NCBI GenBank assembly: GCA_009746045.1 | Contig: RPFO01000065.1 | Coordinates: 5,283,368-5,347,367, forward strand | Source of the DNA: Mesostigma viride | Lineage: Eukaryota > Streptophyta > Mesostigmatophyceae > Mesostigmatales > Mesostigmataceae | Reading direction: 5' to 3' | DNA length: 64,000 bases | Shown here: one piece after another, positions 19,601-27,770 of the stretch | How the letters are laid out: every line of letters starts with the position of its first letter | Position numbering within the stretch: the first letter of the stretch is position 1 | Made by a program: the position numbers and the translations under genes | Notes under the pieces: model-generated | The model's database searches: none | What the model saw: the letters and a program-made list of their open reading frames with translations, nothing else | What the model was told of the DNA's origin: nothing

Positions 19601-22600
19601 GCACGGTGGAAAACGATACCCGGCTGCCCGTCGCCCCTGAGCTCAGCCACTCTGTCCCATCTACAAACAGCCGCCACTCACCCGCGTCGTGCGCACGCTC
19701 CAAGATAAAGTTGTGTGGGCCGTAATCGAAGCTGGAGGGGTACAGGAAGCTCGCCGTGGTGGTCCCGTCGAAGACCTCCAACGTGACGCGATACAAGCTG
19801 TCATGACGCAGGCGGATGTACGGCTGCACCTGGGTCTCCGCGCTCTGACCGCCGTAGTTGAATATGACCCCGGCCATCTTCTGCCCGCTCGGCGGTGTGT
19901 CCATCGGCGGCGTGTAGTCCACGGAGATGGCGAACGTCTCGTTGGCGTCCGGAAAGGCGGCGTCGGACATGCGGTAGTACTGCGGGAACACGGGCGCGGC
20001 ATCACTGAGCTTCTGGATCTCCAGCGCGGTGACGGGCCGGTTCAGGAAGCGGATGTTGTCCCAGGTCGAGTCCCTGGAGGGGTAGTTGTACGCCCCCATG
20101 GTGAGCGTCTTTGTGGCGATGGACACGTTGCCCAGTTCCGGCGGGGCGGCGGGGATCGCGATCGCCTGCCCGTCCACGTACAGTTTGTACATCCCGTTGT
20201 AGGAGCTGGTGGTGGTGGTGGTCGAGGTCGGGACGGCGATGTCGTTCTTGAACTTGATGTAGTCCACCACAACAGCCTGTCCTTGTGTGAACCTGCCGAC
20301 ATTTCCCAGACGTATGTAGTTTGTCAATGTCGGGTTGTAGACCGTCGACCCGGTCGTGTAGCCCCAGTTAGGGTTTGTCAACGGAATCTCTACGCCGTCG
20401 TACCAAAATTGAAACAGATTGCTAGCGGAGACAAACCCGCTGGAAGTGGACTTGCGAGCGAGTCTGTACACGTGGGAGCTCCCGTTTATGGGGCTGGTGC
20501 TCCCGCTTACGCTTTGAAGATTTGAAAATGTCATTCTGATGCTGTAGTCAGTGCCCTGGTAGTACTCGGTTTGCAAGTACAAATAGGGGTTGACCAGCAC
20601 AACGCGGATTGCGTTCCCACCTCCGTTTTGAGAGTAATCCTGTCCTATTGTGAAAATGTTGCAGGTCGCGGTGTTGTGAACCTGCGTTTTGACGCTCGCC
20701 TCAACCATAAAGGCGCCTAAACCGTTTGTTGCGGTTGTCATGTCGGTTGCCTGAACATTGACGGCATTGGCCCCGGTCATGACTGGAATTGTCAACGCAC
20801 TGGCGGACAGCGTGGCCCCTGTCGCCGTGAACGACCCGCTCGTGCCGCTGCCGCCGTTGGTGAGCACGTTGTTGAAGCCCCAGTCCCCCAGCCAGACCGG
20901 TCCCGTGGTGGTGGTAGTCGTCGTTACGACCCCCCCATCCGCCACGGTAAGGCGAGAAAACACTATGTTGTGCTCCGTCCCGTCCCTCACGTTTGCGGTG
21001 GTGGTCACGTCCCCCGTGCTTGTTTTGATGTGCAAGACGCCGTTTAGGTCGTGGTATAGACCAATGTACGACCCGTTTGGGTCGCCGTAAAAGAACACAG
21101 AGCTCGCATCGTTTGCATCCACCGGGGCGGTTGAGGGGTGTTGGTAATCCACCGACACCGTGAACGTGTTAAGCCCACCGTTGAAGCCCGCGTTGCTCAG
21201 GTCGATGGAGGCGTAATCCGCGTTTGTGCTGGACGTGTTGGCTTGGAGTTGGTCATTTGTTACCGTGAACGTGCCATGCGTCACCAAAGTCCCTGCACCC
21301 ACTGACCCCGTGTTGGCAGCCCCGTCTGCGAATGTCCACACCCCTTGCTCGTTGCCTAACGGTGCAGGGTCCGGCTTGTCCGCGGTCCCCTGCAATTTGC
21401 CGCCCGTGATAGTCACGTCCGGCAAGGCGCCCCCAGAATTGGTTGTGAGAGATCCCGACGTCTCAAATGCGGTCTCAAAGACGGGGACCTCCCCACCAAG
21501 AGGCGTGTTCAAGGGGGTGCCATTCGGGTACTCCGGCGTCACGGTGCCAAAGATGTGGTAAGCCCCTGTGTACCCGGGGTTGTAGCTGAACAGCGGTTGC
21601 GAGGGAGAGCCGTACGTCTCATTTCCCGCGACTGCCACGCTGTTTATCGTCCACCGGTATATCGCATTCCCATTCGCGTCCAACGTCCGCGTGATGCTCA
21701 CCGAGGTCTCCGCGCCTGGCTCCATGTGCAGGAGGGACTGGATCAGCTGGTCGTCCGCGACTGTGGCGGTTTCCGTGTCGGCAATCTTGAACCACACCGC
21801 GCCGTTGCGAGTGCCCATCGCGATGGACGTGTTGTTGTCGCTGCTGGTGTTGTCGCCCACGTAAAAGTACACGTACTCTTGCAGATTGGGGTCGTGAGTC
21901 GGGTCGGCGTCGAACGAGCCTGTTGGCAGCTTGAAGTTGACCACCAGAGTGAACTCGCCGTCCAGGTTAATGTTGAGGGGCACTCCCACTGTAGAAGTGG
22001 CACCGGTGATGTCGATTTGGGTGGCCTCCGGAGGGACACCGGTATCCGGCGTTTTCGACTCCTCCGCGGTGGGCACTTGATAATAAAGCAACTGGGAATA
22101 CAGCCCGGCCGAGCTCTTGGCAGCCAAGTAGAGATGGTACGTGGTGGCAGGCGTCAGGCCGTCGAATGTCAGCAAGGCGGCTGACCCATCTACTAGCGGA
22201 CCGAAGACCGACAAAACCGGTGCCCCCCCGGTCGTACCGGTGTACACATTCGCGGCGGTGGCACCCGGCTGGGCGGAAGCATACACCCTGCCCACCACCC
22301 CCAGGTTGGTCGTGCTGGGGGGGGTGGCGCTGATGACAGGGGACACCTTGATGGTCGTCGTGGTCGCTGAGGGTGCACCTTGAAGCTCCAAGGACGGCTG
22401 AAGGGTGCCTGTCCAGTTGATGTTGCCTTGCCCAAAGAGATGCACCGATCCCGTCACCCCCCCTCCCTCTCTGCTGATAGGGCTCTGCACACTCACCTTC
22501 GCCTGCAACTGAACCACTGCCCCCTGCGCAATGTCCACCCTGCCCGTGGGGGTGTCCTCCAGGTCGAAGGCGCCCGAGACCACCCAGCGGCCGCCCACGT

Positions 22601-23306
22601 AGGCGCTAACAGCCCCCAAAGTCGTATCCGTTGTCAAGCTGCGGTATATCTCGCCAGCGCCAGGCTGCGTGTCCACAGCCAAGCCCTTCACCCGAAACTC
22701 CACGCGAAGAGCAGCCTCCCCGTCCGAGGCACCCTTAGGAAGGTCGGTCAGAGAGTAGCGCACCTTTTGCAGCCATGTGTTGGACTCTGCCGCAAAAGAG
22801 GCAAGAGTGACCCAGGTGTCCAGGGCCAAGTCGGGTACGTTGACAGATAGTGCGGGGGGGGAGTAGGTGAATGCCGGCGACACGGCTACGTCCAGGTTCG
22901 ACCATTTGGCCGCGCTGTATCCCAACGTCTGCCCCTGAGTTACGTCTGCCAGCGCCAGAGTGCCCGTCACGCCTGCCGGCCCCCACCTGCCCCCCTGCGC
23001 TGCCTGCAATTGCGCGTACTCCTTGGAAATGAGCTCGTCCTGCGCCGCTGTATTCTGGTAGTAGGACACGTCATAAGATGGCAGCAGCAAGGAGCCCTCC
23101 ACCGTGATGTCATTGTCCGCGTGCAGGTCGCCCTGTATTCTCATCACTGTGTCTTGCCAGATTGCGTGAGATATCCACTCGTCGCTGATCTGGGATTCCA
23201 CGATGAGGGCGCCGTCGGCCGTTGTCACCTTCCACACTGGGTCGTTGACGAGCCCATCACCTAGATGCAGCTCCCCCACACTCGCCTTGCCAGCGCTGCT
23301 CTCCAT
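16665..23306 (-). CDS. Giant multidomain adhesin/fibre-like protein (2213 aa)
   Basis: One uninterrupted frame from ATG 23306. The N-terminus (to about 150) has the G-D-L-H-A-D-N-D-I-T-V-E-G-S-L style of phage and giant-virus fibre bases. An FN3-like unit ends at about 414 (T-P-A-T-T-Y-H-L-Y-L-A-A). Several LamG/concanavalin-like sandwich domains follow (about 440-590, 700-800, 860-1020, 1100-1280). Residues about 1568-1625 (G-K-W-Y-F-E-F-D-V) and 1878-1915 (G-V-A-L-N...K-V-W-F) are the two halves of a SPRY-like domain with a LamG domain (about 1632-1852) between them. A W-x-A-Y...M-T-P-R/V-S motif recurs near the C-terminus. No signal peptide or transmembrane segment. Probable role: virion surface fibre binding host glycans. 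It is divergent from another fibre-like gene at 23351. Confidence 0.8.
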   Translation of the reverse strand: MESSAGKASVGELHLGDGLVNDPVWKVTTADGALIVESQISDEWISHAIWQDTVMRIQGDLHADNDITVEGSLLLPSYDVSYYQNTAAQDELISKEYAQLQAAQGGRWGPAGVTGTLALADVTQGQTLGYSAAKWSNLDVAVSPAFTYSPPALSVNVPDLALDTWVTLASFAAESNTWLQKVRYSLTDLPKGASDGEAALRVEFRVKGLAVDTQPGAGEIYRSLTTDTTLGAVSAYVGGRWVVSGAFDLEDTPTGRVDIAQGAVVQLQAKVSVQSPISREGGGVTGSVHLFGQGNINWTGTLQPSLELQGAPSATTTTIKVSPVISATPPSTTNLGVVGRVYASAQPGATAANVYTGTTGGAPVLSVFGPLVDGSAALLTFDGLTPATTYHLYLAAKSSAGLYSQLLYYQVPTAEESKTPDTGVPPEATQIDITGATSTVGVPLNINLDGEFTLVVNFKLPTGSFDADPTHDPNLQEYVYFYVGDNTSSDNNTSIAMGTRNGAVWFKIADTETATVADDQLIQSLLHMEPGAETSVSITRTLDANGNAIYRWTINSVAVAGNETYGSPSQPLFSYNPGYTGAYHIFGTVTPEYPNGTPLNTPLGGEVPVFETAFETSGSLTTNSGGALPDVTITGGKLQGTADKPDPAPLGNEQGVWTFADGAANTGSVGAGTLVTHGTFTVTNDQLQANTSSTNADYASIDLSNAGFNGGLNTFTVSVDYQHPSTAPVDANDASSVFFYGDPNGSYIGLYHDLNGVLHIKTSTGDVTTTANVRDGTEHNIVFSRLTVADGGVVTTTTTTTGPVWLGDWGFNNVLTNGGSGTSGSFTATGATLSASALTIPVMTGANAVNVQATDMTTATNGLGAFMVEASVKTQVHNTATCNIFTIGQDYSQNGGGNAIRVVLVNPYLYLQTEYYQGTDYSIRMTFSNLQSVSGSTSPINGSSHVYRLARKSTSSGFVSASNLFQFWYDGVEIPLTNPNWGYTTGSTVYNPTLTNYIRLGNVGRFTQGQAVVVDYIKFKNDIAVPTSTTTTTSSYNGMYKLYVDGQAIAIPAAPPELGNVSIATKTLTMGAYNYPSRDSTWDNIRFLNRPVTALEIQKLSDAAPVFPQYYRMSDAAFPDANETFAISVDYTPPMDTPPSGQKMAGVIFNYGGQSAETQVQPYIRLRHDSLYRVTLEVFDGTTTASFLYPSSFDYGPHNFILERAHDAGEWRLFVDGTEWLSSGATGSRVSFSTVHDASMPSPPTLALGWVVSADSVQNAVWDNARVFNSLLSNSVINELGDRVYVQPDGPMKPWLYPGGDPPGAASEIEQAVVVSTAITFPTAAEPSVIEGINLPTFFGDAQPEKGGFPSGNGADTQASDSLALVGGGTVLVSAANNNVGSVHKTGVTHAGGFRELVEVDVGTNLGKALFAYLDNANTSNSVYSLLFNSTNSGGVDVRNGYYTSSGGFQTATVTSLNDTGGRLTSMSRLWLASTRDIFGHWRAYVSAGAKKPDRLSEMTPVSWAVPAEVGQIHTVRLAFALNDADSGYGRDSARNWGHVNGSYKWDKAGDHAYKNTQESANSAAAEGVNVSYTADLLTANKLATGTGAEVFWRDFLPIGKWYFEFDVKSQGAKVTLGVQRFEASAVPVQPVAPLAKYTFDSNNCADSSGNGLHGTLLSGSITSTTKKFGAYSYSNSATGGINIDHPAIKTALGGDFTFACWFRTSSPGTPNQLIYGEQVTNLYVFQNCFYYFGQTTMNNTLYNGLILLDRGSDAANGNGIYYPWTPVANQWYHIAVTRAGEKVTLYVNGTQVAQKTPTAPHITAVTTTFKLAHRHTTGTNYLRGGLDEVYFFNSALPAATVAKLYTNSATLVDAPVLHRFESAHTDAASGTYGVALNTVDGAGKVWFRTPTGAWLGGGNPETGAGGAALNGTPETQWWLYARLPDASGASVTTRTLPARAEQSPITHLMPNGFKWYTYSDNLPERRATFGFVHPTLTQASGSSSILSFLSLTAGESAWSAESDAYLTKNGAFTSVTAASAATVSTAQKTALFTDLVFDSAFSVLWLWRGVGGSSLYSASHAVSFVVDSPSLPVDSSLNTALDAGTKGWYQNTHATLVQRQAVMFVAPGGTNYSIRYAGTARGNVAGTLASLQSAGAPLDVLWVAFTRDASGVMNTYFSGSTTMPTKTSQMTPRSVAMSGYQAPGAITSRLRIVLNGFNTGATLNFQGPIKNE

Positions 23307-23350
23307 CCTTTGCTTCTGAATACATTAATTCTTTTTTAGTAGGTAAACGA

Positions 23351-24193
23351 ATGACATCCATCGGAGCGATCCACGCGCGCTCTGTCGAATTTGTCGCCGA
23401 CCCCGCAGATCCCACGCGCGACGGGAACGTGGAGATTCACCCTGACGGGAGCGACAAGTTGATCATCCGGAAGTACGACGCGGGATCTAGGGAGTACGCA
23501 AACATTGCCACCATCACAAAGACCGCCACTGGGGGGGACCTGGAGACACACGCCAACCTGGAAGTAGCGGGCAACATGGAGGTGCGCGGGGGGGTCAAGA
23601 TAATGGGCTCGCCGGCCAACTGGGGCTCTCACCACGCCGTCACGGTCGGCTACCTCGGTCATGCCGCCATCGAGACCCTGAGCCAGTCGCCGGACGTGGC
23701 TATCTCCAACCCTGTCAACGGCCAGGTGTTGCGGTACGACTCGGCCACGCAGAAGTGGGTAAACAGCTTCCCCCAGACCACGCACTCCTCCGAAGCCTTT
23801 GTGCACAACGGCGCGATGACCGCCGGCTTGCATTACACCATGAAGTTCGGCGCCGGGGGCGAGGCAAGCCCTCCTCTCCCGTTTGCCCTGGAGCTGCGGA
23901 AGGTGTCGCTGCTCGCGACCAACCTCGGCGCCCTGACTGCGGGGACGCAGAGGGACTTCGTGGTCTCGCTGTACAAACTGACCCATGCGCCTGCGCTGTT
24001 GACTACCGCGGTGGTGTCCACGGTGGTGGCCAGCGGCACTTTCAACGGCCAGGCTTTGAGCTCCGGCTCCCTCACCCTGCCAACTCCGGTGCAGGTCCCC
24101 GCAAACATGCCCATGTACGTCACCGTCGCCAGCCAGTCCCACGCCTACTCCTCCATAACCATCTGTGCGCACATGTCGGGCTACACTTCCTAA
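23351..24193 (+). CDS. Fibre-like structural protein (280 aa)
   Basis: ATG 23351 is 44 bp from the divergent start of the 2213-residue fibre gene, sharing the AT-rich spacer AATACATTAATTC. The N-terminus resembles phage fibre bases: G-N-V-E-I-H-P-D-G-S-D-K-L-I-I-R-K, D-L-E-T-H-A-N-L-E-V-A-G-N-M-E-V-R-G-G-V. A segment Q-V-L-R-Y-D-S-A-T-Q-K-W-V-N matches the G-Q-x-L-x-Y-x-x-x-x-K-W collar motif common in tail fibres; the giant fibre has the same (G-Q-T-L-G-Y-S-A-A-K-W). The C-terminal third is beta-rich. The two genes probably encode interacting or paralogous fibre components. Confidence 0.7.
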   Translation: MTSIGAIHARSVEFVADPADPTRDGNVEIHPDGSDKLIIRKYDAGSREYANIATITKTATGGDLETHANLEVAGNMEVRGGVKIMGSPANWGSHHAVTVGYLGHAAIETLSQSPDVAISNPVNGQVLRYDSATQKWVNSFPQTTHSSEAFVHNGAMTAGLHYTMKFGAGGEASPPLPFALELRKVSLLATNLGALTAGTQRDFVVSLYKLTHAPALLTTAVVSTVVASGTFNGQALSSGSLTLPTPVQVPANMPMYVTVASQSHAYSSITICAHMSGYTS

Positions 24194-24208
24194 ACCCTCA
24201 TAGCCGTC

Positions 24209-24898
24209 TCAGTTGAAGCGCGGGTCATCAGGAGATGGCCTAGGGTGCCACTTCAAGGCTTCGATATCTGCTAGATCGGCTTCATGCGTTGGGCGGTTTG
24301 TTAACGTCCACGGATACTCTGGCACGTGATCATTGCGGCGGATGCGCATCCGGGCGTTGCGGAGTGCGCGCGAGAGCCCGTTCAAATATCTAGGAAGATT
24401 TTGGGTATACGACGTGTTCGCGTTTTCTACCTGATTGCCGTGTTCATATATCCGCTCCCACTGGGCCGGTGAAGTAAACAGAGCGTCCCGCAAACTCTCC
24501 AATGAAAAAGGACCCGGCCTATCCAGATCCTGGGCGTCCATAGTGGCCTTGTTTGCGGCGGCCTGAAGCCGACCATCCCTGGCTAACCTATCCAACACAG
24601 CGTGTCGCGCCTCTTTGTTCACCCCACTGAGGTTGATCGCGTCTCTCCACGGCAGATAGTCAGTCAAGAGGGAGTACACCTCGGGGGGGGGATCAATGAG
24701 GTCTTTTCCGTCCAGTTTCACGTCGGTCGCCCTCACGGGGTGTGCCCTCTTCTTGTGTGAGGGGACGGCTCGCGTCGTGCTCTTACGCCAACGCATTGAA
24801 CGGGCACTGTGCGAAAAACACGTGTCGCTGTGGGCAGTGCACGATCGCAGGCATCTCCCACCCGCGACCGTCTGTCCTCGGCATCTTCGATTCGCCAT
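24209..24898 (-). CDS. Zinc-head plus F-box-like protein (229 aa)
   Basis: The N-terminus has C-x3-T-x2-G-x2-C-x10-C-x2-H (residues 6-30). At about 68-100 there is an F-box-like run, P-P-P-E-V-Y-S-L-L-T-D-Y-L-P-W-R-D-A-I-N-L-S, then V-N-K-E-A-R. F-box proteins recruit SCF ubiquitin ligases, and giant viruses often use them to redirect host degradation; here that is inferred from the motif alone. The C-terminal half is helical and basic. Upstream of ATG 24898 is GTGTATAGTGTAAGGG on the coding strand. Confidence 0.6.
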   Translation of the reverse strand: MANRRCRGQTVAGGRCLRSCTAHSDTCFSHSARSMRWRKSTTRAVPSHKKRAHPVRATDVKLDGKDLIDPPPEVYSLLTDYLPWRDAINLSGVNKEARHAVLDRLARDGRLQAAANKATMDAQDLDRPGPFSLESLRDALFTSPAQWERIYEHGNQVENANTSYTQNLPRYLNGLSRALRNARMRIRRNDHVPEYPWTLTNRPTHEADLADIEALKWHPRPSPDDPRFN

Positions 24899-24951
24899 GA
24901 TGATACCCTTACACTATACACTATATTGAAAATATATATGGTTGGCACTAC

Positions 24952-25188
24952 TCACCCTACAAACATCAGTCTAAATATACCCGGGCTGTGCGCGTACCGC
25001 CCCGTGCACTGGGTCACTTGTTTGCCCCCCGCGCTGCGGGACGTCACGCACTTCACGCGGGCCTTCCCCGCGCCCTTCCCCACTTTGCCAACTGAATGTC
25101 TGTGTGTGCTGCACGTCCCCCCGCCCATGGCAGCCGCCCTTCGGCATTGCTGCCCCGTCTTAGTTGCGGCCGTACAACGCGCTGTCAT
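24952..25188 (-). CDS. Short zinc-head protein (78 aa)
   Basis: The first ATG is 25188 (M-T-A-R-C). The protein is little more than the head C-x3-T-x2-G-x2-C-x10-C-x2-H followed by a basic tail with two further Cys. It may bind zinc and nucleic acid; function unknown. It is tandem with the F-box-like gene carrying the same head, which suggests duplication or head shuffling. Confidence 0.55.
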   Translation of the reverse strand: MTARCTAATKTGQQCRRAAAMGGGTCSTHRHSVGKVGKGAGKARVKCVTSRSAGGKQVTQCTGRYAHSPGIFRLMFVG

Positions 25189-25231
25189 GTTCTTGTACCA
25201 ATACAACGATAAGGTTTATTTCGCAAAAGGA

Positions 25232-25504
25232 TCAATTTGTTCGACGAAACACCTTGGACGTGTTGTCGTCTGAAAAGATTGACTCCAAGATGGACTGCAG
25301 TTTCCCCACCCCTGTACCAGTGCCGGGCACAGCCGGGGACTCGTACCCCGTGTTGTAGTTCTGCGGGTGATACTGCCCGATCGGCATTGGGCTGAATGTC
25401 TGTGCGAGCGCGTAGGACGCGCTGTCAGGATATGAGCTCGCGTCTGCCAAGATGACTGGAGGGGGGGTGGATGCTGTCGAAACGAAAGAAAGTGGTGTGG
25501 CCAT
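25232..25504 (-). CDS. Small Ser/Pro-rich hypothetical protein (90 aa)
   Basis: ATG 25504, 12 bp after the stop of the upstream gene on the same strand. Low-complexity N-terminus (S-T-A-S-T-P-P-P), Tyr/Pro/Gly-rich middle and a short amphipathic C-terminus (L-Q-S-I-L-E-S-I-F). No domain recognised. Tight spacing suggests co-transcription with 25517-25792. Confidence 0.5.
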   Translation of the reverse strand: MATPLSFVSTASTPPPVILADASSYPDSASYALAQTFSPMPIGQYHPQNYNTGYESPAVPGTGTGVGKLQSILESIFSDDNTSKVFRRTN

Positions 25505-25516
25505 GGTTTGGTATTC

Positions 25517-25792
25517 TCACTCATGGGTGGCATTTTTTTCCACGTCTGGAAGAGGTTCCGTCTCCTCCAAAATGGGCACGACTCCTATTGGCGGACGTCC
25601 CATCCGCACCGTGTCCATTCGGCGCTCGTCCCCGCTTGCGGCCCCTGTAGACATCGCACATCCCATGGTCCCGCTGGCATTGTCCTCTATTTTTTTTTTG
25701 CTGCACGAGGCCCACCGAAGCAACGTCGGCGTCACCGGGGGAGGGGGGCAGCTATAGCAGGGGTGAGCGTAGGGCTGTCCTGTCGAGTCCAT
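25517..25792 (-). CDS. Small hypothetical protein with Cys/Pro-rich N-terminus (91 aa)
   Basis: The ATG at 25792 is chosen because upstream codons reach into the promoter of the divergent gene at 25859. The N-terminus has C-Y-S-C-P-P-P-P-V-T-P and a basic K-K-K; the C-terminus is acidic. No recognised family. The 66-bp spacer to 25859 contains AT-rich promoter-like sequence (GAAATAAACC, TTACATACACG). Confidence 0.45.
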   Translation of the reverse strand: MDSTGQPYAHPCYSCPPPPVTPTLLRWASCSKKKIEDNASGTMGCAMSTGAASGDERRMDTVRMGRPPIGVVPILEETEPLPDVEKNATHE

Positions 25793-25858
25793 CAGGGTTA
25801 ATGGGATCAGCGCTGATTTGATTATGCACGAAATAAACCTGGTGCAATTACATACACG

Positions 25859-26428
25859 ATGTCGTCGCTGCAATCCGCCAACCCCCTTGCGATGATGCCC
25901 TCGCAGAACACGCACCGAATCCTCATCACCGGGACCAACAAGGTAGGGTACACAACCTTCAACCTGCCCGCTCCAGTTTTGAACGTGGAGGCCTGCCGTC
26001 TGGTGTACGCCCAGATCCCAGCCGCATCGAACACGTGCACGGCAGTGTCGCTGCGTCTGGGCGACAGGGACGTGGAGAGGGTGCAGACCGCCATCCCGAG
26101 CCTATCAGGCATGATACCCGTCACAATTTCTAGCGAGGACGGGAGCTCGCGCGTGGTGTACGAAGATGACCCTTCTCATGACGATACCATGCGCCCCAGG
26201 CGCTTCTTTGCGGGGAAATCCCACTTCTTTGTCGTGCCCAATGACGTGGAGCTGTACACCCCGCACGCGCCCATGGATGACGCTGCTGCTTTCACCCCTC
26301 CCATCCCGAGCGTGGCCAACGTTCGCGTCGAGATCTACGCCCTCCCCTCCCCCAAGCGCCAACTCCTGGACTTGGGAGGGGACACGTTTGCCATCCTCAT
26401 CGAACTTGCATCAAGCAGGCGCCCCTAG
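25859..26428 (+). CDS. Hypothetical beta-rich protein (189 aa)
   Basis: Clean frame from ATG 25859. The composition alternates hydrophobic strands and turns (H-R-I-L-I-T-G-T-N-K; V-R-V-E-I-Y-A-L-P-S-P; F-A-I-L-I-E-L-A) and has no Cys-rich or transmembrane region except one C-R-L-V. The pattern would fit a minor virion structural protein, but no family is recognised. Confidence 0.6.
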   Translation: MSSLQSANPLAMMPSQNTHRILITGTNKVGYTTFNLPAPVLNVEACRLVYAQIPAASNTCTAVSLRLGDRDVERVQTAIPSLSGMIPVTISSEDGSSRVVYEDDPSHDDTMRPRRFFAGKSHFFVVPNDVELYTPHAPMDDAAAFTPPIPSVANVRVEIYALPSPKRQLLDLGGDTFAILIELASSRRP

Positions 26429-26464
26429 TTGCGGACCGGACCATTGCTCATTGACCCTATGTGG

Positions 26465-27121
26465 CTATCGCTTTTTTCTACGTCCCGACTTCTTGTTCAA
26501 TAGATGCCAATACTCCTCGCCGTAATCGATCATAATCTGCTCCCCCTTTCTGATGTCCCTAGTCGCGTTCACGTCGACCACCATGCGCCCCTCTCGCATG
26601 CCTGCCTTCAGTTCCGCGTTCGATGTCACCCTGGGTGTCATGCCCATTGGGTCGTTCAAGTACCGAAACTCGTTCCCGTACTCCAAACTGTCGACGAACA
26701 CGACTAAGGCGTCGTCCTCGACGAGCGTGGCGTTGTAGGACTCGTCCTCCTCGACGTCATCCGGCATGAGGATGTCATGGCCTCTGTGATTCTTGTAATG
26801 GCATTTTATTAGACCGCAATACTCCCCGACCCTCTGGCCTCTTTGAAACGGCTTGGTCGCAAAAACACCCAGCTGCCCGTGAAGCGCGTGCCCAGGATGG
26901 GACACTTTGCGCACCTTCACCCCCGGCGCAAACTTCTGCCGCTGGATGGCGAACTGCGCCTCCATTAAACGGGGGTCGGGAGAGGGGATCACATTCTGGG
27001 TCGTGTAGTACCGCAACCCCCTGGGTGATGGGGCCTTGTCATCTCCTTCGCCATCTCCATCGCGCGCTTTGTCTGCATCGAGCGTTGTATCTGGCAACGC
27101 TTTTTTTTGTCTTTTCAACAC
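26465..27121 (-). CDS. SET-domain protein, probable lysine methyltransferase
   Basis: SET motifs are clear: G-V-F-A-T-K-P-F-Q-R-G-Q-R-V-G-E-Y-C-G at about 86-104, G-N-E-F-R-Y-L-N-D at about 150-158, N-A-E, and A-T-R-D-I-R-K-G-E-Q-I-M-I-D-Y-G-E-E-Y-W at about 186-205, which includes the catalytic Tyr and the S-adenosylmethionine pocket. N-H-S/C of the usual R-x-x-N-H-S is R-Y-L-N-D here. There is no post-SET Cys cluster. A viral SET protein of chlorella viruses trimethylates histone H3K27; a similar role on host chromatin is plausible. The start is unclear: only GTG (27121) or an internal ATG (26965) is available, with an A8 run near 27101 that could hide a frameshift. Confidence 0.75.
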   Translation of the reverse strand: MLKRQKKALPDTTLDADKARDGDGEGDDKAPSPRGLRYYTTQNVIPSPDPRLMEAQFAIQRQKFAPGVKVRKVSHPGHALHGQLGVFATKPFQRGQRVGEYCGLIKCHYKNHRGHDILMPDDVEEDESYNATLVEDDALVVFVDSLEYGNEFRYLNDPMGMTPRVTSNAELKAGMREGRMVVDVNATRDIRKGEQIMIDYGEEYWHLLNKKSGRRKKR

Positions 27122-27129
27122 TCACGATA

Positions 27130-27669
27130 CTAGGACACCCCGGGTCGACCCTGCAACAGGTCCAGTCTTATCACCCCCCGACTTCGAAAGAGGTGGTACG
27201 CCATCACCCCCACGACTGCCAGGAACGCCAGAATAAATAGCTTGCCGAAACCGGACACCCCCGAACTGTTGCTAGGGGACTCCCCCCCGCCGCTGTAGGT
27301 CCCGCCGCTGTAGGCCCCGCCGCTGTAGGCCCCGCTGTAGGCCCCGTCGCTGTAGGTCCCGCTGTAGGCCCCGCTGTAGGTCGTCGCGTTTGTCTCTCCC
27401 CTGAACATCCTGTTCACCGCCAGCCCCCCTACCGCCATCAGTCCACCTCTCGCGACATTGGTGCCAATAAACTTGCCCGCTCCAGCGCCCTTGACCCGCG
27501 CCCACGACCTGCCCATGGGGCCAGCGGAAAGCGCGCGTGCATAACGGTGCACCAATGCGCCAGGACGGCGATCGGAACCTTGAAGCAGCTTCGGATTGAA
27601 GAGCCTGTAGGTCATGCGCGCCCACACAGCGCCCCTACCCGTACGGCCATCGGACTCGGACAAAGACAT
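27130..27669 (-). CDS. Two-segment membrane protein, paralogue 3 with Tyr-Ser-Gly repeats (179 aa)
   Basis: ATG 27669 with GTGTATATTGGTG upstream on the coding strand. It has K-F-I-G-T-N-V-A-R-G-G-L-M-A-V-G-G at about 65-81, then a variable linker made of A/T-Y-S-G repeats (DNA 27288-27385, 9-12-bp units), a transmembrane segment (L-F-I-L-A-F-L-A-V-V-G-V-M-A-Y-H-L-F-R) and an I-R-L-D-L tail. This is the third member of the family also at 15.4 and 16.0 kb. Confidence 0.65.
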   Translation of the reverse strand: MSLSESDGRTGRGAVWARMTYRLFNPKLLQGSDRRPGALVHRYARALSAGPMGRSWARVKGAGAGKFIGTNVARGGLMAVGGLAVNRMFRGETNATTYSGAYSGTYSDGAYSGAYSGGAYSGGTYSGGGESPSNSSGVSGFGKLFILAFLAVVGVMAYHLFRSRGVIRLDLLQGRPGVS

Positions 27670-27770
27670 TTACACCAATATACACGCGGATTATATTTGG
27701 GAACGTGGCATCGTGCTTATGTGGACGCGACTCCGACCTGCGTTTTTTTTTTCTTCGTAGTATTGTATAC

